NCBI GenBank assembly: GCA_040757715.1
Contig: JBFLWS010000003.1
Span: 124,001-188,000, forward strand
Source of the DNA: CAIMFV01 sp040757715
Lineage (GTDB): Bacteria; Pseudomonadota; Alphaproteobacteria; Caulobacterales; Caulobacteraceae
Reading direction: 5' to 3'
Length of the DNA: 64,000 bases
Position numbers and translations under genes: made by a program. This document shows positions 31,294 through 41,021 of this stretch, one piece after another (positions within the stretch are counted from its first letter, which is position 1; every line of letters starts with the position of its first letter). The notes below the pieces were generated by a model. That model was not told the DNA's origin and searched no databases. It saw nothing but the letters and a program-made list of their open reading frames with translations.

Positions 31294-31944
31294 TTACTTA
31301 ATGGTCCCGGCCAAGCGCCCGTCCACATAGGCGCCCACGTGACGCTCCACGTCCTCGATGTGCTCGGACCAGTAGTGGCTCGCGCCCTCCACCAGGTCAT
31401 AGGCGATGGAGATGCCCTTCTGCGTGCGCAGCTTGGCCACCACCCGCTCCACCTCGGCCGGGCTCGCCACCTGATCGGCGGTGCCATGCAGGAAGAGCCC
31501 CGAGGCCGGGCAGGGGGCCAGGAAGGAGAAGTCATACACATTGGTGGGCGGCGACACGGAGATGAAGCCGTCCGTCTCCGGCCGGCGCATGAGAAGCTGC
31601 ATGCCGATCCAGGCCCCGAACTGATAGCCAGCCACCCAGCACTGCGAGGCGGTGGGGTTGGTGGCCTGCAGCCAGTCCAGCGCCGTGGCGGCGTCGGCCA
31701 GCTCGCCGATGCCGGAATCGAACTCGCCCTGGCTCTTGCCCACGCCGCGGAAATTGAAGCGCAAGGTGGCGAAGCCGCGCTTCATGAACACGCGGAACAG
31801 CTGCACCGTCACCGCATTATTCATGTGTCCGCCGGCCTTGGGGTGCGGGTGCAGGATGAGGGCGATGGGGGCGTTGGGGGTCTTGCCGGCGGAGAAGCTG
31901 GCTTCCAGGCGTCCGGCGGCGCCGGTCAGGATCACTTCGGGCAT
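31294..31944 (-). CDS. Alpha/beta-hydrolase fold protein with altered nucleophile elbow
   Basis: 216 residues from ATG at 31944, which has GGAGGTG upstream. The fold is clear: LILHPHPKAGGHMNN (oxyanion region), FRGVGKSQG, GYQFGAWIGMQLLMRRPE, a C-terminal HGTADQVA and GASHYW. The nucleophile elbow reads G-Y-Q-F-G, so Gln108 stands where many relatives have Ser. That makes ordinary esterase chemistry doubtful. The family is widespread in Alphaproteobacteria with no agreed substrate. It diverges from iscR and is close to the suf operon. Confidence 0.8.
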   Translation of the reverse strand: MPEVILTGAAGRLEASFSAGKTPNAPIALILHPHPKAGGHMNNAVTVQLFRVFMKRGFATLRFNFRGVGKSQGEFDSGIGELADAATALDWLQATNPTASQCWVAGYQFGAWIGMQLLMRRPETDGFISVSPPTNVYDFSFLAPCPASGLFLHGTADQVASPAEVERVVAKLRTQKGISIAYDLVEGASHYWSEHIEDVERHVGAYVDGRLAGTIK

Positions 31945-31988
31945 GCGCCCCACCTCCGCTTAAAGGCCGGCATTGGCCCTCAGAATAC

Positions 31989-32003
31989 TTGACTAATTTA
32001 CTC
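31989..32003 (+). promoter_or_regulatory. iscR-suf promoter element with imperfect dyad
   Basis: TTGACT (31989-31994) fits a -35 box and overlaps GACTAATTTACTC (31991-32003), a dyad with one mismatched pair. It lies about 150 bases before iscR. IscR autoregulates suf operons by binding such A+T-centred dyads near -35; that reading is inference. Confidence 0.35.
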
Positions 32004-32147
32004 GGACTTCCTAAGTCCCCGGCAGCGATGATCCGCGCGCCCGGGAGCGGCGGGTTATCACAAGCTTGCCCCTTCGGGTGCAAGCATTTTGATGAATATG
32101 GGCCGTGTAGGTCAATTGCGCCAAGGCTTCGGCGGGAACCGACGAAC

Positions 32148-32609
32148 ATGCGACTGAGCACCAAGGGACGCTATGCGGTGATGGCCATGTCCGATCTCGC
32201 CCGATTTGGCGGCGAGCGGGCCGTGTCCTTGGCGGAGATCGCCGAGCGACAGGAAATCTCCCTCTCCTATCTGGAGCAGCTGTTCGCCCGCCTGCGCCGG
32301 CATGAGCTGGTGAAGAGCGTGCGCGGCCCCGGCGGCGGCTATCGCCTGGCGAGGAGCGCCGCCGACACCCCTGTGGCCTCCATCGTCAAGGCGGTGGACG
32401 AGCCGCTGCGCGCCACGCGCTGCGTCCACGCCGAGGGCAAGGGCTGCATGGCCAAGGGCGAGCGCTGCCTGACCCATGATCTGTGGGAGGCCTTGAGCGA
32501 ACAGATCGACGCCTTCCTCTCCAGCGTCAGCCTTGAGGATGTGGTCGAAGGCCGGCTGCGCCGCAAATCGCCCGAGGCTCCGGGCCCGGAGCTCGCCCTC
32601 GCGGGGTGA
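32148..32609 (+). CDS. iscR: Rrf2-family Fe-S regulator IscR
   Basis: 153 residues from ATG at 32148, which gives the family start MRLSTKGRYAV. A winged helix (about 1-65) is followed by the dimer helix and three Cys residues (92, 100, 107) in the 2Fe-2S loop. IscR senses cluster supply and represses Fe-S assembly genes when loaded. It is first in the suf operon and ends four bases before the cysteine desulfurase start. The Cys spacing (7 and 6 residues between) is a little wider than in E. coli IscR. Confidence 0.92.
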   Translation: MRLSTKGRYAVMAMSDLARFGGERAVSLAEIAERQEISLSYLEQLFARLRRHELVKSVRGPGGGYRLARSAADTPVASIVKAVDEPLRATRCVHAEGKGCMAKGERCLTHDLWEALSEQIDAFLSSVSLEDVVEGRLRRKSPEAPGPELALAG

Positions 32610-32611
32610 CC

Positions 32612-33760
32612 ATGCAGCCGGTCTACCTCGATCATAATGCGACCTCGCCGCTGCGGCCCGAGGCGGAAGCGGCGCTCCTGACGGCCTTGAAGGCGGCGGG
32701 CAATCCCTCCTCCGTGCATGGCGCCGGCCGCGCCGCCCGCGAGCGCGTGGAACACGCGCGGGCCGAGGTCGCCGCCCTCGTGGGCGCCTCGCCGAGCCAG
32801 GTGGTGTTCACCAGCGGCGGCACGGAGGCGGACAATCTCGCCCTCGTGAGCCTGGCGGCGGCAGGACCCTGCACCCTCATCATCAGCGCCATCGAGCATG
32901 AGGCCGTGGCTGAGTGCGCGAAGACCTTGGGCGTCGCGGTGGACGTGCTGCCGGTGGATGGCGAGGGCGTGGCGCGGCTGGACTGGCTGGCCGAACGGCT
33001 CGATCGCTGGACCGAAGCCGACGGCCGACCGATGCTGGCGCTCATGCTGGCCAATAACGAGACTGGCGTCATTCAGCCCGTGGCCGAGGCCGCGCAGCTG
33101 ATCCACCAGAGGGGCGGGCAGGTGCACGTGGATGCCGTGCAGGCGGCGGGACGCATCGCCCTTGATCTCGCGGCCCTCGGCGCCGACAGCCTCGCCCTCT
33201 CGGCGCACAAGCTGGGCGGACCGCAGGGCGTGGGCGCTCTGATCACGGCGGAAACCTTCCCGCTGAAGCGCCAGCTGCACGGCGGCGGGCAGGAGCGGGG
33301 GCTTCGCGCCGGCACTGAGAACGTGGCCGGGATCGCGGGCTTCGGCGCAGCGGCCACGGCGGCTCTGCGCGATCTTCACCTTGCCGCGGAGCAAGCCGTC
33401 TGGCGCGACGCCGCGGCCGAACGGCTGAAGGCCGAGGCCGGCGTGCTGGTGGCCGGCGAAGGCGCGCCGCGCCTGGCCAACACCCTCTGCCTCGCCGCTG
33501 AAGATTTCCCGTCCCATCTGCAGGTGATGGCCCTCGATCTCGCCGGGGTCATGGTCTCGGCCGGCGCCGCCTGCAGTTCCGGCAAGGTGAAACCGTCGGG
33601 AGTGTTGGCCGCCATGGGCTATAGTGCTGAGCGCGCCGGCTCGGTGCTGCGCGTCTCCGGCGGCTGGACCACCCGCGAGGCCGACTGGAACCTGTTTGTC
33701 GAGGCCTGGCTTGAAGCCTGGCGGCGGCGCGTGCAGCGTCGCGTGAAGGAGTTCGCCTGA
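32612..33760 (+). CDS. Cysteine desulfurase, IscS/NifS class I
   Basis: 382 residues from ATG at 32612; GTG at 32606 would overlap the iscR stop. It has YLDHNATSPLRPE, the PLP lysine in LSAHKLGGPQGVG and the catalytic Cys in GAACSSGKVKPSGV. It removes sulfur from cysteine as a persulfide for Fe-S cluster assembly. It is the first of two desulfurases in the operon; the second (37499) is SufS type. Having both is common in alphaproteobacterial suf operons. Confidence 0.93.
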   Translation: MQPVYLDHNATSPLRPEAEAALLTALKAAGNPSSVHGAGRAARERVEHARAEVAALVGASPSQVVFTSGGTEADNLALVSLAAAGPCTLIISAIEHEAVAECAKTLGVAVDVLPVDGEGVARLDWLAERLDRWTEADGRPMLALMLANNETGVIQPVAEAAQLIHQRGGQVHVDAVQAAGRIALDLAALGADSLALSAHKLGGPQGVGALITAETFPLKRQLHGGGQERGLRAGTENVAGIAGFGAAATAALRDLHLAAEQAVWRDAAAERLKAEAGVLVAGEGAPRLANTLCLAAEDFPSHLQVMALDLAGVMVSAGAACSSGKVKPSGVLAAMGYSAERAGSVLRVSGGWTTREADWNLFVEAWLEAWRRRVQRRVKEFA

Positions 33761-33761
33761 T

Positions 33762-35230
<1,469 letters not shown>

Positions 35231-35234
<4 letters not shown>

Positions 35235-35806
35235 GGCAAGGCATGACCCCCTCAGGCCGCGATCGAACGCGCCCCGCTTCCGGCGCCGTGAAAATGGCGC
35301 GGCGGTTGCGAAAGGCCGCGCCCTTGGCCGAGCGCCTGCTGTGGGCTGAGCTGCGCAAGCTGCATCGCAATATTCGCCGACAGGCGCCGATCGGGCCCTA
35401 TGTGGCGGATTTCGCCCACCATGCCTCGCGGCTGGTGATCGAGATCGACGGCTACGCCCACGGTCTGCCAGAGGTTCAGGCCAGGGATGCGATCCGCACC
35501 GCCTGGCTTGAGGCGAGAGGCTATCGGGTGGTTCGCGTGCCCGAGCGAGATGTGCATCATGATCTTCCACGCGTCGTGGAATTGATCGAACGGCTCGTTT
35601 GCTGTCCCCCTTCCCCCTTGGAGGGGGAAGGGTCGGGGATGGGGGGGACGAGCGCAACGAGCCGTCCAGCTGGACCAGCCCCTCTCCCGACCTCTCCCCC
35701 TTCAAGGGGGAGAGGCCAAGCGTGTCCTGCGGGACCAAATTCTCGGCCGAATTCCCCTCATCGGGGAACGAGCGACGACACCAACACGGACTCCCCCCCT
35801 TGCTGA
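35231..35806 (+). CDS. DUF559 / Vsr-like endonuclease-fold protein with repeat-derived tail
   Basis: 191 residues. Residues about 20-120 form a DUF559 domain: ERLLWAELRK, FAHHASRLVIEIDGYAH and WLEARGYRVVRVPERDV, the Vsr-like nuclease fold with Asp/Glu ligands in IEIDG. From about residue 123 the sequence turns into Pro/Gly/Ser-rich low-complexity text encoded by the repeat at 35602-35717. It sits between sufB and sufC, overlapping sufB by four bases and sufC by seven. DUF559 proteins have no proven role in Fe-S assembly, so this looks like an inserted cassette kept in frame with the operon. Confidence 0.75.
35602..35717. repeat. Dispersed palindromic repeat, inverted pair (copy 2)
   Basis: Two related GC-rich palindromes face each other: one around CTTCCCCCTTGGAGGGGGAAG, the other around CTCTCCCCCTTCAAGGGGGA. 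The right half matches the 27972-28024 copy. The element lies inside the 3' part of the DUF559 reading frame. Confidence 0.85.
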
Positions 35807-36549
35807 CTATCTCGAACCTCCACGTCGCCGTCGCTGGAACCCCGATCCTGAAGGGGCTGAGCCTCGATGTGCCCAAGGGCGAGGTGCACGCCATCATGGG
35901 CCCCAATGGCGCCGGCAAGTCGACCCTCAGCTACACCCTCGCCGGCCGGGACGGCTATGAGGTGACGGAGGGCGCGGCCAGCCTGGACGGCGAGGACCTA
36001 TTGGCCCTGCAAGCGCATGAGCGCGCGGCCAAGGGCGTGTTCCTCTCCTTCCAGTATCCGCTGGAGATCCCCGGCGTGCCGGCCCTGACCTTCGTGCGCA
36101 CGGCCCTGAACGCGCAGAAAAAGGCCCGCGGCGAGGACGAGGTCTCCGCGCCTGAATTCCTCAAGCGCGCCAAGCAGGCCGCCGCCGCGCTGAAGATGGA
36201 CTTCGACATGCTGCGCCGGGGGCTGAATGTCGGCTTCTCCGGCGGTGAGAAGAAGCGCATGGAAATCTTCCAGATGGCCATGCTGGAGCCGCGCCTATTG
36301 ATCCTCGACGAAACGGACTCCGGCCTCGACATCGACGCCTTGCGCATCGTTTCCGAGGGCGTGAACGCCCTGAGGAGCCCCGAGCGCTCCATGCTGGTGA
36401 TCACCCACTATCAGCGGCTGCTCGACTATATCCGCCCCGACAAGGTGCATGTGCTGGCCGGCGGGCGCATCGTCGCCTCCGGAGGGCCGGAGCTGGCGCT
36501 GGAGCTGGAGCGCGAGGGCTACGACAAATATGTGCGGGAGGCGGCATGA
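35800..36549 (+). CDS. sufC: Fe-S assembly ATPase SufC
   Basis: 249 residues from TTG at 35800, which gives the family start MLTISNLHVAV; the longer frame upstream is translated repeat. Walker A GPNGAGKST, signature FSGGEKKRME, Walker B LLILDETDSGLDID and His-loop ITHYQR are all present. SufC powers the SufBCD scaffold. No ribosome site is clear before the TTG, and the start lies seven bases before the DUF559 stop, so translation is probably coupled. Confidence 0.93.
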   Translation: MLTISNLHVAVAGTPILKGLSLDVPKGEVHAIMGPNGAGKSTLSYTLAGRDGYEVTEGAASLDGEDLLALQAHERAAKGVFLSFQYPLEIPGVPALTFVRTALNAQKKARGEDEVSAPEFLKRAKQAAAALKMDFDMLRRGLNVGFSGGEKKRMEIFQMAMLEPRLLILDETDSGLDIDALRIVSEGVNALRSPERSMLVITHYQRLLDYIRPDKVHVLAGGRIVASGGPELALELEREGYDKYVREAA

Positions 36550-37502
36550 CCAGCCTCGCCCGCGCGCTGATTGAAGACGACGACACCCTGCTGCCCTCGC
36601 GCCGGGACGAGGACTGGCGCTGGACCGACCTGCGCGGCGCCCTGCGGGTGCTGCCCAAACCCGCCCATGCCACGGTCTCCGAAAAGCGCGAGACCGGACG
36701 CCTGGAGCGCAGCTTCAAGTTCGTGCAAGCCCGCGGCTATCACGGCCAATTCGCCCTGGAGGTGCCGGCCGGCGAGCATCTGGTGCTCATCGACCGGTTT
36801 CTGGGCGCCGAGGCGGCCTACGCCGCCGACCTCTCGCTCACTTTCACCCTCGGCGAGGGGGCGAGCCTCACGCGCATCGCCTTCCACCGCGACAGCGCCG
36901 AGGCGGTTACGGTGACCACGGCGGAGGTGAGCCTCGCCCCCGGCGCCCGCTACGCCCAGACCGTGCTTGCGGCAGGAGCTAAGCGCCAGCGGATCGAGAC
37001 CCGCCTCGTCCATCCGGGCGGCGGGGCGGTGGCGCGGCTCGACGGCGCCTATGTGCTGGCCGGCCAGCGTCATTCTGATCAGACCACGGAGGTTCGCCAT
37101 CAGGGCCGCAACGGCGAATGCCGCGAACTGGTCAAGGGCGTGGTGGCTGACCAGGCGCGCGGCGTGTTCCAGGGCCGCATTGTGGTGGCTCACGGCGCTG
37201 ATGGGACCGACGCCAAGCTCGGTCACCATGCGCTGGTGCTTTCCGACAAGGCCGAGGTGGACTCCAAGCCCGAGCTCGAGATCTACGCCGACGACGTGGC
37301 CTGCGCCCATGGCAATACGGTAGGGGCGCTGAACGAGGAAGCATTGTTTTATGCGCGCGCACGAGGGATTCCGCCGCTGGAGGCCAAGCGCATGCTGACC
37401 GAAGCCTTCCTCGCTGAGGTGGTGGAGCGCGTCGAAGACCCCGCCGCCCGCGACCTCGCCGCGAGCTGGCTTGCCGAACGCCTGATGGGAGTGGCGGGAT
37501 GA
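36546..37502 (+). CDS. sufD: Fe-S assembly protein SufD
   Basis: 318 residues, shorter than E. coli SufD (423). The N-terminal WRWTDLRG motif and the beta-helix core with YADDVACAHGNTVGALNEEALFYARARGI are the SufD/SufB hallmarks; the His in CAHGNT is the assembly ligand. It partners SufB and SufC. It overlaps sufC and sufS by four bases each. Confidence 0.93.
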   Translation: MTSLARALIEDDDTLLPSRRDEDWRWTDLRGALRVLPKPAHATVSEKRETGRLERSFKFVQARGYHGQFALEVPAGEHLVLIDRFLGAEAAYAADLSLTFTLGEGASLTRIAFHRDSAEAVTVTTAEVSLAPGARYAQTVLAAGAKRQRIETRLVHPGGGAVARLDGAYVLAGQRHSDQTTEVRHQGRNGECRELVKGVVADQARGVFQGRIVVAHGADGTDAKLGHHALVLSDKAEVDSKPELEIYADDVACAHGNTVGALNEEALFYARARGIPPLEAKRMLTEAFLAEVVERVEDPAARDLAASWLAERLMGVAG

Positions 37503-38749
37503 CCGACCTCCTCAGCCCTGCGCCCAAGCTGCGGCCCTTCGATGTGGAGGCCCTGCGCGCCGAGTTCCCGATCCTGTCGCGGCAGGTGAACGGCCGGCCG
37601 CTCATCTATCTCGACTCCGCCGCCTCGGCCCAGAAACCGCGGGCGGTGATCAAGGCCATGGTCGAGGCCATGGAAGGCTCCTACGCCAATGTGCACCGGG
37701 GCCTGCACACGCTGGCCAATGAGACCACCGACGGCTTTGAGCGGGCGCGGGAAAGCGTGCGTCGCCTGTTGGCTGCTCGGTCCACGGACGAAATCGTCTT
37801 CACCAAGAACGGCACTGAGGCCATCAACCTGGTGGCCGCTTCCTTCGGACTGTCGCTAAAGGCCGGCGACGAGATCGTGGTGTCGGAGCTGGAGCATCAC
37901 GCCAACCTGGTGCCCTGGCATTTCCTCCGGGAACGGAAGGGCGTGGTGCTCAAGTTCGCGCCGATCACGGACGATGGCCGCATCGACCTCGACGCCTATC
38001 GCGCGCTGCTCGGCCCGAAGACCCGCATGGTGGCCATGAGCCACATGTCCAATGTCACCGGGGCGATCAGCGACGCCGAGGCCATCGTCGAGGCCGCCCA
38101 CGCCGCGGGCGCGCAGGTGCTGCTGGACGGTTGCCAGGCCGTGGTGCATCGTCCGGTGGACGTCACGGCGCTGGATGTCGACTACTACGTCTTCACCGGC
38201 CACAAGCTGTTCGGCCCCACCGGCATCGGCGTGCTCTATGGCAAGGCCGAGCGACTGGCGGCCCTGCCCCCCTATCAGGGCGGCGGCGAGATGATCGGCG
38301 AGGTGCGCAAGGAGTTCATCACCTATGCCGATCCGCCGCATCGCTTCGAGGCCGGCACGCCGCCCATTCTGGAGGCGATTGGACTTGGCGCGGCCATCGA
38401 CTGGCTGGAGACCATCGACCGCGACGCCGCCGAGGCGCATGAGGCGGCCCTCTACGCCCGCGCCCGCGAGGGCGTGCGGGAAATGAATGGCGTCAGCATC
38501 CTCGGCGACGCGCCGGGCAAGGGCGCAATCCTCGCCTTCACTGTGGAGGGCGCCCACCCGCACGACATCGCCCAGGTGCTGGACCGCTATGGCGTCGCCG
38601 TACGCGCCGGGACCCACTGCGCCGAGCCGCTGATGCGGCGTCTTGGCGTGACGGCCAGCGCCCGCGCCTCCTTCGCCCTATATAATAGCCTCGAGGAGGT
38701 GGACCTGTTCCTCGACGCCCTCCGCAAGGCGCAGAGTTTCTTCCTATGA
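37499..38749 (+). CDS. sufS: Cysteine desulfurase SufS (class II)
   Basis: 416 residues. SAASAQKPRAVI and YANVHRGLHTLA are typical N-terminal blocks; the PLP lysine is in FTGHKLFGPTGIG and the catalytic Cys in RAGTHCAEPLMRRL. It supplies persulfide sulfur to the SufBCD scaffold. SufE is not visible in the window. It overlaps sufD and the next gene by four bases. Confidence 0.96.
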   Translation: MTDLLSPAPKLRPFDVEALRAEFPILSRQVNGRPLIYLDSAASAQKPRAVIKAMVEAMEGSYANVHRGLHTLANETTDGFERARESVRRLLAARSTDEIVFTKNGTEAINLVAASFGLSLKAGDEIVVSELEHHANLVPWHFLRERKGVVLKFAPITDDGRIDLDAYRALLGPKTRMVAMSHMSNVTGAISDAEAIVEAAHAAGAQVLLDGCQAVVHRPVDVTALDVDYYVFTGHKLFGPTGIGVLYGKAERLAALPPYQGGGEMIGEVRKEFITYADPPHRFEAGTPPILEAIGLGAAIDWLETIDRDAAEAHEAALYARAREGVREMNGVSILGDAPGKGAILAFTVEGAHPHDIAQVLDRYGVAVRAGTHCAEPLMRRLGVTASARASFALYNSLEEVDLFLDALRKAQSFFL

Positions 38750-39141
38750 CGCCCCATGACGCCATGATCGAGCCGCAACCCGTCCCCGCCGCCGACCCGC
38801 CCGCCGAGGCCACGCCCGCCTTGCCGCAGGAGGAGCTCGACCGGCTCACCGACGAGCTAATCGCGGCGCTGAAGACCGTCTATGACCCGGAAATCCCGGT
38901 GGACATCTACGAGCTCGGCCTCGTCTACAAGGTGGACGTGTCGGACGATCGCGACGTGGTGGTGGACATGACCCTCACCGCGCCGGGCTGCCCCGTGGCC
39001 GGCGAAATGCCCATCTGGGTGCGCGATGCGGTGGAGGCCATCCCTGGCGTGCGCGCCTGCACGGTGAATCTGGTGTTCGATCCGCCCTGGGACCCCTCGC
39101 GCATGAGCGACGAGGCCAAGCTCGCCCTCAACATGTTCTGA
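38746..39141 (+). CDS. SufT-like DUF59/MIP18 Fe-S assembly protein
   Basis: 131 residues. An Ala/Pro-rich leader is followed by a DUF59 domain (YDPEIPVDIYELGLVY, TLTAPGCPVAGEMP, LVFDPPWDPSRMS) with the single conserved Cys in APGCP. SufT-type proteins help mature Fe-S proteins under high demand. It overlaps the sufS stop by four bases. Confidence 0.9.
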   Translation: MTPHDAMIEPQPVPAADPPAEATPALPQEELDRLTDELIAALKTVYDPEIPVDIYELGLVYKVDVSDDRDVVVDMTLTAPGCPVAGEMPIWVRDAVEAIPGVRACTVNLVFDPPWDPSRMSDEAKLALNMF

Positions 39142-39156
39142 TCCCATATTCTGATC

Positions 39157-39543
39157 ATGGAAACCGTCGTTCGCCCCCGTCGCCCGCGCCCCAAGGCGGT
39201 CACCCTCACCGAGGCCGCCGCCGCCCGCGTGCGCGAGATCATGGAGCGCTCCGAGACGCCCTGCATCGGCCTCCGCGTCGGGGTGCGCAACGGCGGCTGC
39301 GCCGGTCAGGAATATGTGCTCGAATACGCCCGCGAGGCCGGCCCCCTCGACGAAGTGGTGGAGGACAAGGGCGTGAAGGTGCTGATCGATCCCAAGGCGG
39401 TGCTGTTCCTGATCGGCTCGGAGATCGACTTCGTGGCGAGCAAGCTCTCGGCCAAGTTCGTGTTCAACAATCCCAACGAGACCGACGCTTGCGGCTGCGG
39501 CGAGAGCGTGACCATCGTCCCCGCCGTCGAGCCGGAGGCCTAA
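39157..39543 (+). CDS. sufA: A-type Fe-S carrier (SufA/HesB family)
   Basis: 128 residues. It has LRVGVRNGGCAGQEYVLEY and the C-terminal CGCGES, giving the three Cys ligands of A-type carriers. It accepts clusters from SufBCD and passes them to apoproteins. It closes the suf operon 15 bases after the SufT-like gene. ErpA or IscA would be alternative names; the operon context favours SufA. Confidence 0.9.
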   Translation: METVVRPRRPRPKAVTLTEAAAARVREIMERSETPCIGLRVGVRNGGCAGQEYVLEYAREAGPLDEVVEDKGVKVLIDPKAVLFLIGSEIDFVASKLSAKFVFNNPNETDACGCGESVTIVPAVEPEA

Positions 39544-39546
39544 GGC

Positions 39547-39936
39547 GTGGCGCTCACCAAGAGCTTCGAGGCCTTCGCGTTGGAGCTGTTCGCGGGCGCA
39601 GGTCCGGTGCGCATCAAGCGCATGTTCGGCGGGGCGGCGCTCTATCTCGACGATCTGGTGGCGGCGCTGCTCGACGACGACGCGGTGTGGATCAAGGTGG
39701 ACGACGAGACCGAGGCCCAGTTCGTCGAACTGGGCGAGCCGCGGTTCACCTACGCCGCCAAGGACGGCTCAACGATGGAGATGCGCTATCGGCGCATGCC
39801 CGAGAGCGCCTATGATGCGCCGGACGAGGCGGCGAGCTGGCTGAGGCTGGGGCTCGCGGCGGCGCTGCGGGCCAAGGCGGCCAAGCCCAAGCGCAAACCG
39901 AAGCCGGCCAAGGGCGCGACCCGGGAGGCGACATGA
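39547..39936 (+). CDS. TfoX N-terminal domain protein
   Basis: 129 residues from GTG. RIKRMFGGAALYLDD and FTYAAKDGSTMEMRYRRMPE are typical of the TfoX/Sxy N-terminal domain. The C-terminal tail is Lys/Ala/Pro-rich and basic, which could bind nucleic acid. The C-terminal TfoX domain is absent. Its role in Alphaproteobacteria is not established. It follows sufA by three bases and overlaps the next gene by four. Confidence 0.85.
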   Translation: MALTKSFEAFALELFAGAGPVRIKRMFGGAALYLDDLVAALLDDDAVWIKVDDETEAQFVELGEPRFTYAAKDGSTMEMRYRRMPESAYDAPDEAASWLRLGLAAALRAKAAKPKRKPKPAKGATREAT

Positions 39937-41021
39937 GCGTCAAGTCCGTGCTCGTCTATTCCGTGGAGGAGATCTCCGGCGACGGGCTGATCAAGCTGCC
40001 CTTCATCGCCGGGGTGCGGGCGGCCTTCCCGGACGCCCACTTCGCCTGGTGCGCCGCCTCGGGCAACAGCGTCTACGCCGCCTGGCTGAAGCCGGCGGTG
40101 GATGGCGTCATCGACGAACTGATCCTCGACCAGCCGGTGGGGCAGGGCAAGTTCGACGCTCTGTCGCTGAAGGCCCCCTTCGGCGGGCGCAAATTCGACC
40201 TTGTCATCGACACCCAGCGCAATCTGGGACGAAGCCTCGCGGTGCGCCGGGCGGCGCGGCGCTTCATCGCCTCCACCGCGGATTTCAAGCTTTCGCATGC
40301 TAAGCCGGACGGGCCCTGGCCCGACGCCATGGTGGACCAGCTCGCCATGCTGCTGCGTCTGGCGGGCGGGGAGGGGGCGACGCCCAGGCCTCTTCCGCTG
40401 GTGAGCCCGGCGGCGCAGGACGCGGCCGAGCGGCTCCTGCCGTCTGGCCCCGCCTATGTGGGCTTCGCCCCCGGCGCCGGCGGTCCAGAGCGGCGTTGGC
40501 CCATCGAGCGCTACATCGAACTCGCCGCGCGCCAGCACCAGCGCGGCCGCACGCCGGTGTTCTTTCTCGGCCCGGCCGAGCGCGACTATCTCGAGCCGAT
40601 CCGCCGCGACGCGCCCTTCGCCCTATTGCCCGGAGAGACGGCGGGGATCGAGGTATCCGGGCCGCTCCTCACCATCGCCCTCGCCACCCGGCTTGCAGCA
40701 GGGGTGGCGGCGGACGCCGGCCCCGGACACATGTTGGCGGCGGGGGGCGCGCCCCTGGTCAGCCTGTTCCGTGAGACGCGCAAGGCGCGCAAGTTCCGCC
40801 CCGCCGCGCCCCGGGTCGAGGCCCTGGTGGCCGAAGAGTTGGGCGACAAGGACATCAAGCTGATCGAGGTCGATATGGCCGATCAGGCCCTGGAGCGGTT
40901 GCTGGCTAGAGCAAAATCCGTTCAAACTGAATCGGATTTTGCTCATAATATATTGAATCTAGAGCATTTTTCGACCGAAAACCGGTCCCCACTTTTCGGA
41001 AAATGCTCTAGTTCCCGCTGA
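39933..41021 (+). CDS. Glycosyltransferase family 9 (heptosyltransferase-like)
   Basis: 362 residues. VYSVEEISGDGLIKLPFIAGVRAAFP is the N-terminal Rossmann start, and FAPGAGGPERRWP with ADAGPGHMLAAGGAP fit the nucleotide-sugar site of GT9 enzymes, which add heptose or similar sugars to lipopolysaccharide. The last 35 residues or so (from RAKSV) are encoded by two palindromic repeats and are unlike GT9. The native end was probably near ERLLA, so the tail and the stop codon come from repeat insertion. Confidence 0.82.
   Translation: MSVKSVLVYSVEEISGDGLIKLPFIAGVRAAFPDAHFAWCAASGNSVYAAWLKPAVDGVIDELILDQPVGQGKFDALSLKAPFGGRKFDLVIDTQRNLGRSLAVRRAARRFIASTADFKLSHAKPDGPWPDAMVDQLAMLLRLAGGEGATPRPLPLVSPAAQDAAERLLPSGPAYVGFAPGAGGPERRWPIERYIELAARQHQRGRTPVFFLGPAERDYLEPIRRDAPFALLPGETAGIEVSGPLLTIALATRLAAGVAADAGPGHMLAAGGAPLVSLFRETRKARKFRPAAPRVEALVAEELGDKDIKLIEVDMADQALERLLARAKSVQTESDFAHNILNLEHFSTENRSPLFGKCSSSR
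40908..40944. repeat. Palindromic repeat inside the GT9 3' end (unit A)
   Basis: GAGCAAAATCCG and CGGATTTTGCTC are exact 12-base inverted arms around a 12-base loop. It encodes residues of the GT9 tail and is adjacent to unit B. Confidence 0.85.
40959..41011. repeat. Palindromic repeat at convergent gene ends (unit B)
   Basis: CTAGAGCATTTT and AAAATGCTCTAG are exact 12-base arms around a 29-base centre containing ACCGGTCCCCACTTTT. Similar palindromes are frequent in alphaproteobacterial genomes. It carries the stop codon of the enoyl-CoA hydratase gene and codes for the GT9 tail; a related core lies at 357-375. Confidence 0.88.
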
